This document shows positions 34,101-41,653 of a stretch of 59,790 nucleotides of DNA, in pieces. The notes under the pieces were generated by a model. It was not told the DNA's origin. It made no database searches and worked only from the letters and a program-made list of their open reading frames with translations. Position numbers and translations under genes: made by a program. The DNA lies in contig JAFTKO010000006.1 in the NCBI GenBank assembly GCA_017453205.1, positions 1-59,790 of the forward strand, written 5' to 3'. Source of the DNA: Clostridia bacterium. Lineage in GTDB: Bacteria; Bacillota; Clostridia; Oscillospirales; CAG-272. How positions within the stretch are numbered: position 1 is the stretch's first letter; each line of letters begins with the position of its first letter.

Positions 34101-34916
34101 CGTGTCGGGATTGGCCTCCTCCAGTGTGCAATCGGGGAGCGGCGTGGTGATGCTGTTGAACTTGTCATGCGCCAAGATCAAGGTGCCGTTGTAGATGATG
34201 TCACGCGTGGGATCGGCGGAAACCGTGATGTTTGCCGTCGAGCGGTCGAGCGTGACGGGGAAGAGGCAAAGAGGTGCGCGAATGCCGAACTCACCGTTCA
34301 CCAAATTTCCCTGTACAAAGGGGTAACCGATATAAAGATCGTTTTGACCCTTGTCACGCAGATCGCGCACGGTCTCACGGATGAGTCCCACCAAATTGCG
34401 GTAGCGCTCACGTGCGGGATCGGTGCGGGGAAGATCCTGTGAGGATACGTCGGCAATCGTCACGGGACCCTCGGCTTCAAATAAGATCTGCAAGGGATTA
34501 TAGCTGCCCGACGCGTCAAAGAGGTCGACGGCGTATTTGGAGGACAGCTTGGGCATGAACAGCATGCGGTTGTTGCGGTTGATGTTGATCAGCTTTTTGG
34601 AGAGCTCGCGCAGGGTGCTCTCCACGTTTTTTGTCACGGGAATTTCGGAGGTCTCCTCCTTGCCGTTGTAATCGTTCATCACGTCAAGAAACGCTTGTGC
34701 GTAGTTCTCGACAAAGGCGGGACCGATGCCCGTGATGCTGAGAAAATCGGAGGGCTTGCGGGGGCAAAGACGGATCATCTCGCGGATCGATTCGTCACTG
34801 CATACCGCGGGGGTGCGTCCCGTCGCTTTTTTCTCGCGGTCTTTCAGCTTTTGGCGCAGCTCGAACAGCTCCTCGGTGAGCTCTTCGTTGGCAATGTTTT
34901 TTGGGGTTTGTTCCAT
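31140..34916 (-). CDS. HRDC-SF1 helicase (DUF4011-like) with C-terminal PD-(D/E)XK-type nuclease domain
   Basis: This protein has 1258 residues. Order of domains: an HRDC-like module near 12-81 (LTEELFELRQKLKDREKK to SITGIGPAFVENYAQAF), a DUF4011-like region near 98-400 (STLRELSKKLININRNNR), an SF1 helicase core and a Vsr/MTES_1575-like nuclease end. Core motifs are GPPGTGKSQT at 414-423, FDEASQ near 842-847, GDHKQLRP at 867-874, NTHYRS at 918-923 and NVAISRAK near 1087-1094. The nuclease shows GGYRIDIAV and LGIECDGK, with D1188 and E1202 as likely metal ligands. The promoter at 34984-35012 rules out a start upstream of 34916. Proteins of this type occur in defence and repair contexts; no partner gene is adjacent. 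The role is unproven. Confidence 0.88.
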   Translation of the reverse strand: MEQTPKNIANEELTEELFELRQKLKDREKKATGRTPAVCSDESIREMIRLCPRKPSDFLSITGIGPAFVENYAQAFLDVMNDYNGKEETSEIPVTKNVESTLRELSKKLININRNNRMLFMPKLSSKYAVDLFDASGSYNPLQILFEAEGPVTIADVSSQDLPRTDPARERYRNLVGLIRETVRDLRDKGQNDLYIGYPFVQGNLVNGEFGIRAPLCLFPVTLDRSTANITVSADPTRDIIYNGTLILAHDKFNSITTPLPDCTLEEANPDTFLQGLLDFYAANDIRIEYESDELKKFKEYPGESFPHYARGTLKLVHNIVIGKFPAYSNSIQRDFDEILDKGLINKLVSDLVSEYGETDFYSDHTNTDLELNHPDKKQQSISENSLVYINALNSAQEAVLHAAETLDELVVEGPPGTGKSQTITSLITQFVNEGKTVLMVSEKKTALDVVYSRLGTLSRYAMMMDDANNKNLFYSQLERLLYSSDGNAPLQAPDLTALSGEIDTDVATLEVIADKLFTPGEFGVEPYLLYMENRRINLQNHEQIKTYKTIRTMITEELLNLKYDEVSAIHKKFANGQLTDSLDHYQLTIERYPWFLKMKDTLSNYDLILFSDSIDELILKVDEWRNLPFLKRQTAKNRLARDITQATKDYFDKTASNYIVRLIMEQPEAVKQSLKEFTAGYANLKPVVNGLTDNENLYLTALRKIHKICGGTVIEWNHELYNTILFEHIQRFEMDNRTLMPKVASFEKIISSIERAIGEKQSLAKQRVTKVLAEDVKYITGSKRKGEINRAIESRRRSSVAKFVKKFDFELFKAIKIWLMTPDAVSEVLPQQNDLFDLLIFDEASQLYVEKSIPSIIRAKKVVIAGDHKQLRPSSLGDGRFELDDALLDEDAEISAALEEESLLDLARFRYPDILLNTHYRSKYEELIDFSNYAFYKGRLFVAPNTDAPEKPPIEVHLVNDAVWQGRANRKEAEKIVALIKEFFKTRQNNETIGVIAFNASQRDMIYDVIDEESIKDHDFALQVRAEMSRKDNGEDTGLFIKNIESVQGDERDVIMFSIGYAKNASGRLMHNFGWLNQKGGENRLNVAISRAKQKIHIVTSFRPSELDIDDAKNEGPKILKLYLEYAFAISNGDKEDAERILRSFGETFGIVPAAIETEYAQKVADALRARGYEIDTQVGIGGYRIDIAVRKNGKYVLGIECDGKLYSTAASARERDYHRQKYLESRGWRIKRIWSMDWWRDPETEINNICSLVDSL

Positions 34917-34983
34917 TTTTGTCCATATATCCTTTCTAAAAGGTTCACACAGAGCATTTACGGCTCTGAATAGCTCTATATAA

Positions 34984-35012
34984 AGTATAGCATATTTTGG
35001 GATGCTCGTCAA
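34984..35012 (-). promoter_or_regulatory. Sigma-A promoter of the helicase-nuclease gene
   Basis: On the - strand TTGACG (35012-35007) and TATACT (34989-34984) are separated by 17 bases, about 60 bases before the chosen ATG at 34916. Confidence 0.8.
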
Positions 35013-35166
35013 GCGGTTTTTGTCAACTTCCCGTGAGAAAAGTTTTTTACTGTTTCATCGCCTGTTTTGGTAAAATTATACTATTTATTCCATTTTTTTC
35101 CACAATCGGTTCCGATTTTGGTGCGGCGTGTTTTTTTGGGGGACAAAAAATCGAAAAAAAGAAAAA

Positions 35167-35190
35167 TTTTTTCAAAAAAATTTGAAAAAA
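35167..35190 (+). promoter_or_regulatory. A/T inverted repeat abutting the mraZ promoter
   Basis: A perfect 10-bp inverted repeat of T and A runs (35167-35176 with 35181-35190) ends four bases before the mraZ -35. Its position and composition would suit an UP element. Confidence 0.4.
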
Positions 35191-35193
35191 CTA

Positions 35194-35222
35194 TTGCACA
35201 TTTTTGATTTATATTGTATAAT
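35194..35222 (+). promoter_or_regulatory. Sigma-A promoter of the dcw cluster
   Basis: TTGCAC (35194-35199) and TATAAT (35217-35222) are separated by 17 bases. The MraZ boxes begin 11 bases downstream of the -10. Confidence 0.85.
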
Positions 35223-35232
35223 ATAATCATCG

Positions 35233-35288
35233 GTGGTGCAAAGTGGCGCACAGTGTTTCAAAATGGAGCAATAGTGGAGCCGATGGAG
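35233..35288 (+). promoter_or_regulatory. MraZ operator: six direct repeats at helical spacing
   Basis: GTGGTG (35233), GTGGCG (35243), a degenerate GTGTTT (35253), ATGGAG (35263), GTGGAG (35274) and ATGGAG (35283) start 10, 10, 10, 11 and 9 bases apart. MraZ is known to bind direct G-rich repeats of this kind about one helical turn apart in its own leader, repressing the dcw operon. The array lies between the promoter and the mraZ ribosome-binding site. Confidence 0.85.
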
Positions 35289-35320
35289 CCAACCGAAAAT
35301 CAGCAAGGAGGACGAACGCA

Positions 35321-35743
35321 ATGCTTGGCGGCGAGTACAGACATAATCTCGATCCGAAAAACCGAATATTCATTCCCGCAAAGCTGCGTGAAGAACTCGG
35401 CACCACCTTTGTGGTTGCAAAAGACATTCGCGAAAAGTGCCTCAAGGTTTATTCGCTTGAGGGCTGGGAAACATATATTACGCCTTTGCGCGAGCAAAAG
35501 AGAAAGCTTTCCGAAAAGATTCTGCGTTTCTTGCACGCGTCACTGGCACAGGTCACGCCCGACTCACAGGGGCGCATCGTTCTCCCACAGGAGCTGGTAC
35601 AGCATGCCGAGATCGATAAGAACGTGGTCATCGTCGGTTGTTGCGATTACGCCGAAATTTGGTCGGAAAGCATTTACGAGGCGATGAAGGAAGAAGAGGA
35701 TATTTCCGAGATCCTTGCCGAGCTTGAAGAATTGGGACTGTAA
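35321..35743 (+). CDS. mraZ: Transcriptional regulator MraZ
   Basis: This 140-residue protein is the standard MraZ size with two AbrB-like half-domains. The first contains YRHNLDPKNRIFIPAKLRE (residues 6-24) and the second VTPDSQGRIVLPQEL, each with the D-x-x-x-R signature. The ATG at 35321 is chosen because AAGGAGGA at 35305-35312 precedes it by eight bases; an upstream ATG at 35243 lies inside the operator. MraZ forms ring-shaped oligomers that bind the repeats at 35233-35288 and represses its own operon. It is the first gene of the division and cell wall cluster. Confidence 0.95.
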   Translation: MLGGEYRHNLDPKNRIFIPAKLREELGTTFVVAKDIREKCLKVYSLEGWETYITPLREQKRKLSEKILRFLHASLAQVTPDSQGRIVLPQELVQHAEIDKNVVIVGCCDYAEIWSESIYEAMKEEEDISEILAELEELGL

Positions 35744-35764
35744 AAAAGCAAGAAGGAGCAAAGC

Positions 35765-36712
35765 ATGAGCGATACGATCAACTTCTCTCATAAACCGGTG
35801 CTGCTCGAGGCATGCCTTGATGGCTTGAAGCTCCGAACGGACGGAACCTATGTGGACGGTACCGCGGGAGGCGCGGGGCACAGCTCTGCCATTGCCGCGG
35901 CTTTGGGCGAGGGAGGCAGACTGATCGCGCTCGATCAGGACGAGACCGCGGTTGCGGTGGCGACCGAGCGGCTTTCGGTGTTTGGCGCCCGTGCACAGGT
36001 CGTGCGCAGTAACTTTTGCGAGGTCGAAGCCGTTTGTAAAAGTCTCGGTATCGAAAGCATCGATGGGATGCTGATGGACCTCGGCGTTTCCTCCTACCAA
36101 CTGGATACCGCCGAGCGTGGGTTTTCCTACCGCGCCGACGCACCCTTGGATATGCGCATGGATGTGCGCAATCCGCTGACCGCGAGAATGGTCGTCAATG
36201 AATACAGCGAGGATCGGTTGCGTAAGATCCTCTTTGAATACGGGGAAGAGCGATTTTCTTCCCGCATTGCATCAAATATTATCCGCGAAAGGGAAAAGGC
36301 ACCGATCGAAACCACAGGGGAACTGGTGGAGATCATCAAACGCTCGATCCCTGCCGCAAACAGAGACGGCGGACATCATCCGGCAAAGCGTTCGTTTCAA
36401 GCCTTGCGCATCGAGGTGAATGCCGAGCTGGATGTGATCGCACCGGCGATCCGTTCCGCCGTTCGTCTGCTGGCACGCGGAGGGAGATTGGCGATCATTA
36501 CTTTTCATTCCTTAGAGGACCGTATCGTCAAGCAGACCTTTGCGGAGCTTGCACAGGGGTGTACCTGCCCCAAAGATTTTCCCGTTTGTGTTTGCGGCAA
36601 AAAGCCCAAGCTGAAGATCATCACAAGAAAACCGATCTTACCCGACGCCGAGGAGCTGGAGATCAACCCGCGCTCACACAGCGCAAAGCTCCGCGTGGCG
36701 GAAAAGCTGTAA
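35765..36712 (+). CDS. rsmH: 16S rRNA (cytosine(1402)-N4)-methyltransferase
   Basis: This 315-residue protein has the SAM-binding region HKPVLLEACLDGLKLRTDGT, then YVDGTAGGAGHSSAIA, and MLMDLGVSSYQLDTAERGFS with the conserved YRADAPLDMRMD, all characteristic of MraW/RsmH. It methylates N4 of C1402 in the decoding centre of 16S rRNA. It follows mraZ by 21 bases with AAGGAGC upstream, the usual dcw order. The C-terminus carries the RKPILPDAEELEINPRSHSA signature of the family. Confidence 0.97.
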   Translation: MSDTINFSHKPVLLEACLDGLKLRTDGTYVDGTAGGAGHSSAIAAALGEGGRLIALDQDETAVAVATERLSVFGARAQVVRSNFCEVEAVCKSLGIESIDGMLMDLGVSSYQLDTAERGFSYRADAPLDMRMDVRNPLTARMVVNEYSEDRLRKILFEYGEERFSSRIASNIIREREKAPIETTGELVEIIKRSIPAANRDGGHHPAKRSFQALRIEVNAELDVIAPAIRSAVRLLARGGRLAIITFHSLEDRIVKQTFAELAQGCTCPKDFPVCVCGKKPKLKIITRKPILPDAEELEINPRSHSAKLRVAEKL

Positions 36713-36755
36713 ATATCTTGTATATATAAAATATAATGAAAGGAACACGGAAAGC

Positions 36756-37628
36756 ATGGATACGCCCGAGATCAGAGAGATCACACCGCCCGCCGAACAG
36801 GGACTTCAACCGTCGGCGGAGCCTTATATTGCCGCGCTTTCCGCACAGTATGCCTCGCGCGGGCTTTCCAAAGCGGTGCTTGACAGTGCCGCCGAGCAGA
36901 TCAAACGCGAGGAAGAAACGCGCGCGCTCGCACCCGATGCGTACCGACTTTCGCTTTATACCGACGCGGCGGTTAATGGACATTACCGACGCGGTAAGGA
37001 CAGTATGTCGTCCGAGGACCTGTTGCGTTATTTCCGCGAGACGCGCGTTGATCGGATCCGTAATGCCGATTTTTCGGGCAACACGGGAATGGACGAGTGT
37101 CCCGGCGAAAATGCCAAGGACGAGAGCCGTGCGGTGACGGTAGCAAGCAAAAAGAGCTTGCCTGCAACACTGTCGACACGTGTTTGTTCACTGCCAGCAA
37201 CCGTCGGCGAAAGGATCAAAACGGCAATGCCCACATGGTTCAACTCCGCCGCGCCCGACTCCTCAAAGGAGAACAAACGCTATCCGTTTTCCGCCTTTGC
37301 GGCGATCTTGGCAGTTGCCGCGTCTCTGATGCTGATTGTGGCAAGCTCGGTATTGCTGACCCGCGCCGAGAGCAACATCAGCAGTCTCAAACGGCAAATT
37401 TCGGCGACCTCGAATGAGGTGGCGGAATTGAAGTCGGATTTTGAAGTGCGAAACGACCTTTTGGAGATCCGACGCATCGCCATAGAGGAATACGGCATGG
37501 TGGAAGAGGATTACGTCAAAATGGAATATATTTCACTTTCCACCGACGACTCCGTGGAGGTTTACGAGGAGGAACGTGAAAAATCGGTCGGACTTTCGGC
37601 GATCTTGAGTGCGATCGGCATCAAATAG
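36756..37628 (+). CDS. ftsL: FtsL-like division protein with a long N-terminal cytoplasmic domain
   Basis: This 290-residue protein has one membrane segment (about 178-202), a coiled coil (SNISSLKRQISATSNEVAEL, about 206-235) and a LEIRRIAIEEYGMVEEDYV motif, which matches the end of FtsL/DivIC proteins. FtsL is a bitopic protein that recruits the septal synthase. Location between rsmH and the class B PBP supports the assignment. The odd point is size: usual FtsL is about 100-130 residues, and here about 175 charged, low-similarity residues precede the membrane segment. Sequence similarity alone would not name it. Confidence 0.72.
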   Translation: MDTPEIREITPPAEQGLQPSAEPYIAALSAQYASRGLSKAVLDSAAEQIKREEETRALAPDAYRLSLYTDAAVNGHYRRGKDSMSSEDLLRYFRETRVDRIRNADFSGNTGMDECPGENAKDESRAVTVASKKSLPATLSTRVCSLPATVGERIKTAMPTWFNSAAPDSSKENKRYPFSAFAAILAVAASLMLIVASSVLLTRAESNISSLKRQISATSNEVAELKSDFEVRNDLLEIRRIAIEEYGMVEEDYVKMEYISLSTDDSVEVYEEEREKSVGLSAILSAIGIK

Positions 37629-37734
37629 TCATAAGATCGGCTTTTTGTCCATACAATAAATAGCGGGGTGTGCGGGGGAGTTCCTTCGCCTTTCCATGAC
37701 AGAACATTCGAGGAAAGGAGAATAATCATTATTT

Positions 37735-40059
37735 ATGAAGGAAATTCGACCGAGCGCACCGCGGGAAGAGCCCCAAACCGTTCATCCAAAGGTCAAACAT
37801 CGCGCATCCGCACTGTTTGTGATCGCGGTGTGTCTGTTTGGCATCCTCTTGGTTCGCATCCTCCTGTTGCAAACGGTAAATTACGACCATTATCAGCAAA
37901 AGGTCATCGAGCAAATGACCACACAGTCACAGGTCGCGGCGGCACGGGGCAACATTTACGATGCAAACGGTGTTTTGCTTGCCACCAATGTGACTACCTA
38001 CCGTGTCTTTCTTTCGCCGTCCTCGATTGCGACGGCACAAAGCGAGAGTGCGCAAACGGGGGACAATGTTCGGTTTGATACCTTGATCGCCGAGCGGCTT
38101 TCCGACATTTTGGATGTCGAATATGATTTTGTTCTCAAGCAAACCACCTATACCAAATACCTCGACCGCACCATCAAAAAGGAAGTGGATGAGGCGACCG
38201 CCGATCGTGTGCGCGAATTTATCAGTGAATACGGTCTGCAAAGAATGATCTATCTCGAAACCACCAACACCCGTTATTATCCCTATTCCGCGTTGGCGTC
38301 TCATGTCCTCGGCTTTACGGGGAGCGACGGAACGGGGCTTTACGGGTTGGAATACTATTATAATGAAATGCTTGCCGGTACCAACGGCAAATACATCACC
38401 GCCCGTGATGCACAGGGCAACGAAATGCCGTATTCCCACAAGGAGTACATCGAGGCACAGGACGGCTACAATGTCAACACCACCATTGATGTTTACGTAC
38501 AGTCGGCGCTTGAGGAACAGCTCGAAACGGCTTATACCGAGTCAAGCGGGCAAAACCGCGCGGCGGGCATTGTGATGAACGTCAATACGGGGGCGATCCT
38601 CGGCATGGCGACCTATCCCGATTTTGACCTCAACGATCCTTGGACGCTCGATTACCAATCGACTTTAAAGCTTGCCGAAAGCAACTACGAAAGCGGAAGC
38701 GACGCATACAGCTTGCTCAAGCAAGAGCTGCTTTTGAGTATGTGGTCCAACAAGGCGATTACCGAGTCTTATATCCCCGGCTCCACCTTTAAGGTCATCA
38801 CCGCATCCATGGCGCTTGAGGAGGCGGTGGTCACACTGAACGAGAGCTTTACCTGTGGCGGTTCTTTGACGGTTCTCGGACACAAGATCCACTGCCATAA
38901 AACACAGGGTCACGGCTCGCTTACCTTTGTGCAGGGCATTCAGCAATCCTGCAACCCCGTTCTGATGACCATGGGACTCAGACTGGGGACCGATACCTTT
39001 TACACCTATCTCCGTTCGTTCGGTTATCTCGAAAAAACGGGCATTGACCTACCGGGCGAGGGCACAAGCCTCTTTGCCACAGAGGAGGCGTTTACCGACC
39101 TTGACCTTGCCATTTACGCATTCGGTCAAAACTTTAACGTCACACTCATTCAGCAGATCACCGCCGTTTCTACGGTTGCCAACGGAGGATATCTGGTCAA
39201 ACCGCATCTGGTTTCCTCCATTACCGATCAAGACGGTAACATCATCAAGTCTTACGGCACCACGGTACTGCGCCAAGTCGTCAGCAGTGAGGTTTGCAAA
39301 ACCGTTTCCGAGATCCTCGAGGGCGGTGTTTCGGGCAACGGCGGTGCCAAAAACGCCTATGTGGCGGGTTATCGCGTTGCCGCAAAAACCGGTACGTCCG
39401 AAAAAAAGAACGCGGGGAGCATCGGCCGTTATGTTTGTTCGACCGTAGCTTACGCACCTGCGGACAATCCGCAATATGCCGTCATTATCATCGTCGACGA
39501 GCCGACCTCGGGTGTGCTCTACGGAAGCACCGTTGCCGCTCCCTATGTCGGAAATGTAATGGAGACCATTCTCCCATATCTTGGCGTGGAGGCAGTTTAC
39601 ACCGAGCAAGAGCTTAAAAACATGACCGTGACCATCCCGAAATGTATCAACCAAAGCGGCTCTTATGCAAAGAGCGTGTGCGAGGGGAGCAAATACGGGC
39701 TTACCGTAGAGTTTGTGGGCGATCCCGCAGGCGTTGTGATCAAGCAGTATCCCGAGGCGGGAACGATCGTGGAGCAGAGCGGCGGCAGAATTATACTTTA
39801 TACCGACCGTGAAGCCGAGGTCGAGACCGTCAAGGTTCCCAACGTGACCGGTATGAGCGCGGTCGCCGCCAACCAAACACTGATCAACGCGGGTCTGAAC
39901 ATCCGCATCTTAGGAACCAAAAACTATCTCTCCGGCACAGGTGCCACCGTCATTGCACAAAGTATCGAGTACGGCGCCGAGGTCGCCAAGGGGACTGTCA
40001 TCGAGGTCACCTTCCGTTACCTCGGAGACGAGGATTATATCGATAACGATATCAATTAA
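37735..40059 (+). CDS. Class B penicillin-binding protein (transpeptidase) with two PASTA domains, SpoVD/FtsI-like
   Basis: This 774-residue protein has an N-terminal membrane anchor (about residues 25-46), the dimerisation domain beginning AARGNIYDANGVLLATNVT, and a transpeptidase domain. The active site has S350-T351-F352-K353 (STFK), S405-C406-N407 (SxN) and K551-T552-G553 (KTGT). Two PASTA domains follow, roughly 630-700 and 704-770. It crosslinks septal peptidoglycan outside the membrane together with the SEDS protein FtsW. PASTA-tailed class B enzymes at this position are PBP2x/PbpB or SpoVD types; the sequence does not decide between vegetative and sporulation use. The ATG lies about 14 bases after AGGAG, slightly long spacing. 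Confidence 0.93.
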   Translation: MKEIRPSAPREEPQTVHPKVKHRASALFVIAVCLFGILLVRILLLQTVNYDHYQQKVIEQMTTQSQVAAARGNIYDANGVLLATNVTTYRVFLSPSSIATAQSESAQTGDNVRFDTLIAERLSDILDVEYDFVLKQTTYTKYLDRTIKKEVDEATADRVREFISEYGLQRMIYLETTNTRYYPYSALASHVLGFTGSDGTGLYGLEYYYNEMLAGTNGKYITARDAQGNEMPYSHKEYIEAQDGYNVNTTIDVYVQSALEEQLETAYTESSGQNRAAGIVMNVNTGAILGMATYPDFDLNDPWTLDYQSTLKLAESNYESGSDAYSLLKQELLLSMWSNKAITESYIPGSTFKVITASMALEEAVVTLNESFTCGGSLTVLGHKIHCHKTQGHGSLTFVQGIQQSCNPVLMTMGLRLGTDTFYTYLRSFGYLEKTGIDLPGEGTSLFATEEAFTDLDLAIYAFGQNFNVTLIQQITAVSTVANGGYLVKPHLVSSITDQDGNIIKSYGTTVLRQVVSSEVCKTVSEILEGGVSGNGGAKNAYVAGYRVAAKTGTSEKKNAGSIGRYVCSTVAYAPADNPQYAVIIIVDEPTSGVLYGSTVAAPYVGNVMETILPYLGVEAVYTEQELKNMTVTIPKCINQSGSYAKSVCEGSKYGLTVEFVGDPAGVVIKQYPEAGTIVEQSGGRIILYTDREAEVETVKVPNVTGMSAVAANQTLINAGLNIRILGTKNYLSGTGATVIAQSIEYGAEVAKGTVIEVTFRYLGDEDYIDNDIN

Positions 40060-40126
40060 TATAGAGACAGTTTTTCTGTCGGGAAGTTGAAAGCGCAAAC
40101 GCATCAATTTTTCGGGAGGGAATACT

Positions 40127-41653
40127 GTGAAGCTCAAAGAATTATGTCAAGGTGCGGGCATTGTGTGCCCGAACGGTTGCGGGGCGACCGACATCACGTC
40201 GATCGCCATGGATTCGCAAGCGGTGCGCACGGGAGGTATGTTCATCTGCATTCGCGGCTTGCATACCGATGGGCATACTTATATTGCCGAGGCGGTGGCG
40301 GCGGGCGCGTGCTGTATCGTCACCGAACAGGGTGCAAGCTATCAAAAAATTGACGGCATCATTTTTTTGGAGGCGGTAAACACCCGCCGCGCATCGGCGC
40401 TTTTGTATCACGCATGGTACGGCTTTCCCGCAAAAAAGCTGAAAATGATCGGCGTGACGGGAACCAACGGCAAAACCAGCGTGACACACATGCTCCGTGC
40501 GGTGCTCGAAGCTTCGTTTTGCAAATGCGGACTCATCGGTACGGTGGGGTGCGAATCGGCGGGACGGCATCTCGAAAACCGCGGACACGACGCGCTTGCC
40601 AATATGACGACCCCCGATCCGCCCGAGCTTTACCGCATGCTTGCCGAAATGGTGAGCGACGGCGTGGAATACGTGCTGATGGAGGTCACCTCCCACGCAC
40701 TCTCCCTCGGCAAGCTCGAGCCGCTGACCTTTGAGGCGGCGGTCTTTACCAACCTTACTCCCGAGCATCTTGATTTTCACGGGACGATGGAAAATTACGC
40801 CGACGCAAAAGCCGAGCTGTTTCAAAAAAGCAAGCTGTCGGTCATCAATATCGACGATCCTTATGCCAACCGCATGATCGCACGGGCGTCGGGACGCGTG
40901 GTGACCTGCGGTATTGACGGTAACGCGGATTATACCGCTGCGCCCATTGCCGACACGGGAACCGACGGCGTCATCTATCATCTTCATTCGGAGCGCGCCG
41001 TGATCCGTGTGGTTTGTCCCATTCCCGGTAAATTTACCGTGATGAACTCTATGCAAGCGGCGGTTGTCGCGCTGGAGCTCGGCTTTGGTACCCGCGCGGT
41101 CAAGGATGCGCTTGCATCGCTTTCGGGTGTACGGGGACGTATGGAGCGTGTCAAGCTCGGTCCGGGTGCCGATTTTACGGTGCTCATTGATTACGCGCAC
41201 ACGCCCGATGCCTTGGAGAATTTACTGCGTACCGCACTGCCGCTCAAAAAAAGAGGCGGACGCATAGTTCTTCTTTTCGGTTGCGGCGGCGACCGCGACC
41301 GTACCAAGCGCCCCGTGATGGGACGCATTGCATCACTCAACGCAGACTATGTGATCGTCACCTCGGACAACAGCCGAGGAGAGGATCCCAACAATATCAT
41401 TTGCGAGATCCTTGCGGGTATTGATCCGCAAAAGCCTCATGCCGCAATCCCCGACCGTGCCGAAGCCATTCGGCAAGCAATCATGGAGGCGCGGCGGGGC
41501 GATGTGCTCCTGCTTGCCGGGAAAGGGCATGAGGAATACGAGATCGACCGCACGGGACGCAAGCCTTTTTTGGAAAGAGAGATCGTTCGTTCGGCGTTTG
41601 CCGAGCGGCGCAGACAGGAAAATTACACCGACAGTACGGAGACGGGATTATGA
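40127..41653 (+). CDS. murE: UDP-MurNAc-tripeptide synthetase MurE
   Basis: This 508-residue cytoplasmic ligase has the ATP-binding GTNGKTS at 111-117, the MTTPDPPELYRMLAEM segment and NLTPEHLDFHGTMENYADAK typical of MurE. It adds the third residue to UDP-MurNAc-L-Ala-D-Glu. The specificity loop reads SDNSRGEDP, so residues 414-417 are DNSR where the meso-diaminopimelate enzymes usually have DNPR. The arginine that contacts DAP is kept, so DAP is still the best guess. The start is a GTG preceded by GGGAGGG. It overlaps murF by four bases (ATGA). Confidence 0.95.
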   Translation: MKLKELCQGAGIVCPNGCGATDITSIAMDSQAVRTGGMFICIRGLHTDGHTYIAEAVAAGACCIVTEQGASYQKIDGIIFLEAVNTRRASALLYHAWYGFPAKKLKMIGVTGTNGKTSVTHMLRAVLEASFCKCGLIGTVGCESAGRHLENRGHDALANMTTPDPPELYRMLAEMVSDGVEYVLMEVTSHALSLGKLEPLTFEAAVFTNLTPEHLDFHGTMENYADAKAELFQKSKLSVINIDDPYANRMIARASGRVVTCGIDGNADYTAAPIADTGTDGVIYHLHSERAVIRVVCPIPGKFTVMNSMQAAVVALELGFGTRAVKDALASLSGVRGRMERVKLGPGADFTVLIDYAHTPDALENLLRTALPLKKRGGRIVLLFGCGGDRDRTKRPVMGRIASLNADYVIVTSDNSRGEDPNNIICEILAGIDPQKPHAAIPDRAEAIRQAIMEARRGDVLLLAGKGHEEYEIDRTGRKPFLEREIVRSAFAERRRQENYTDSTETGL

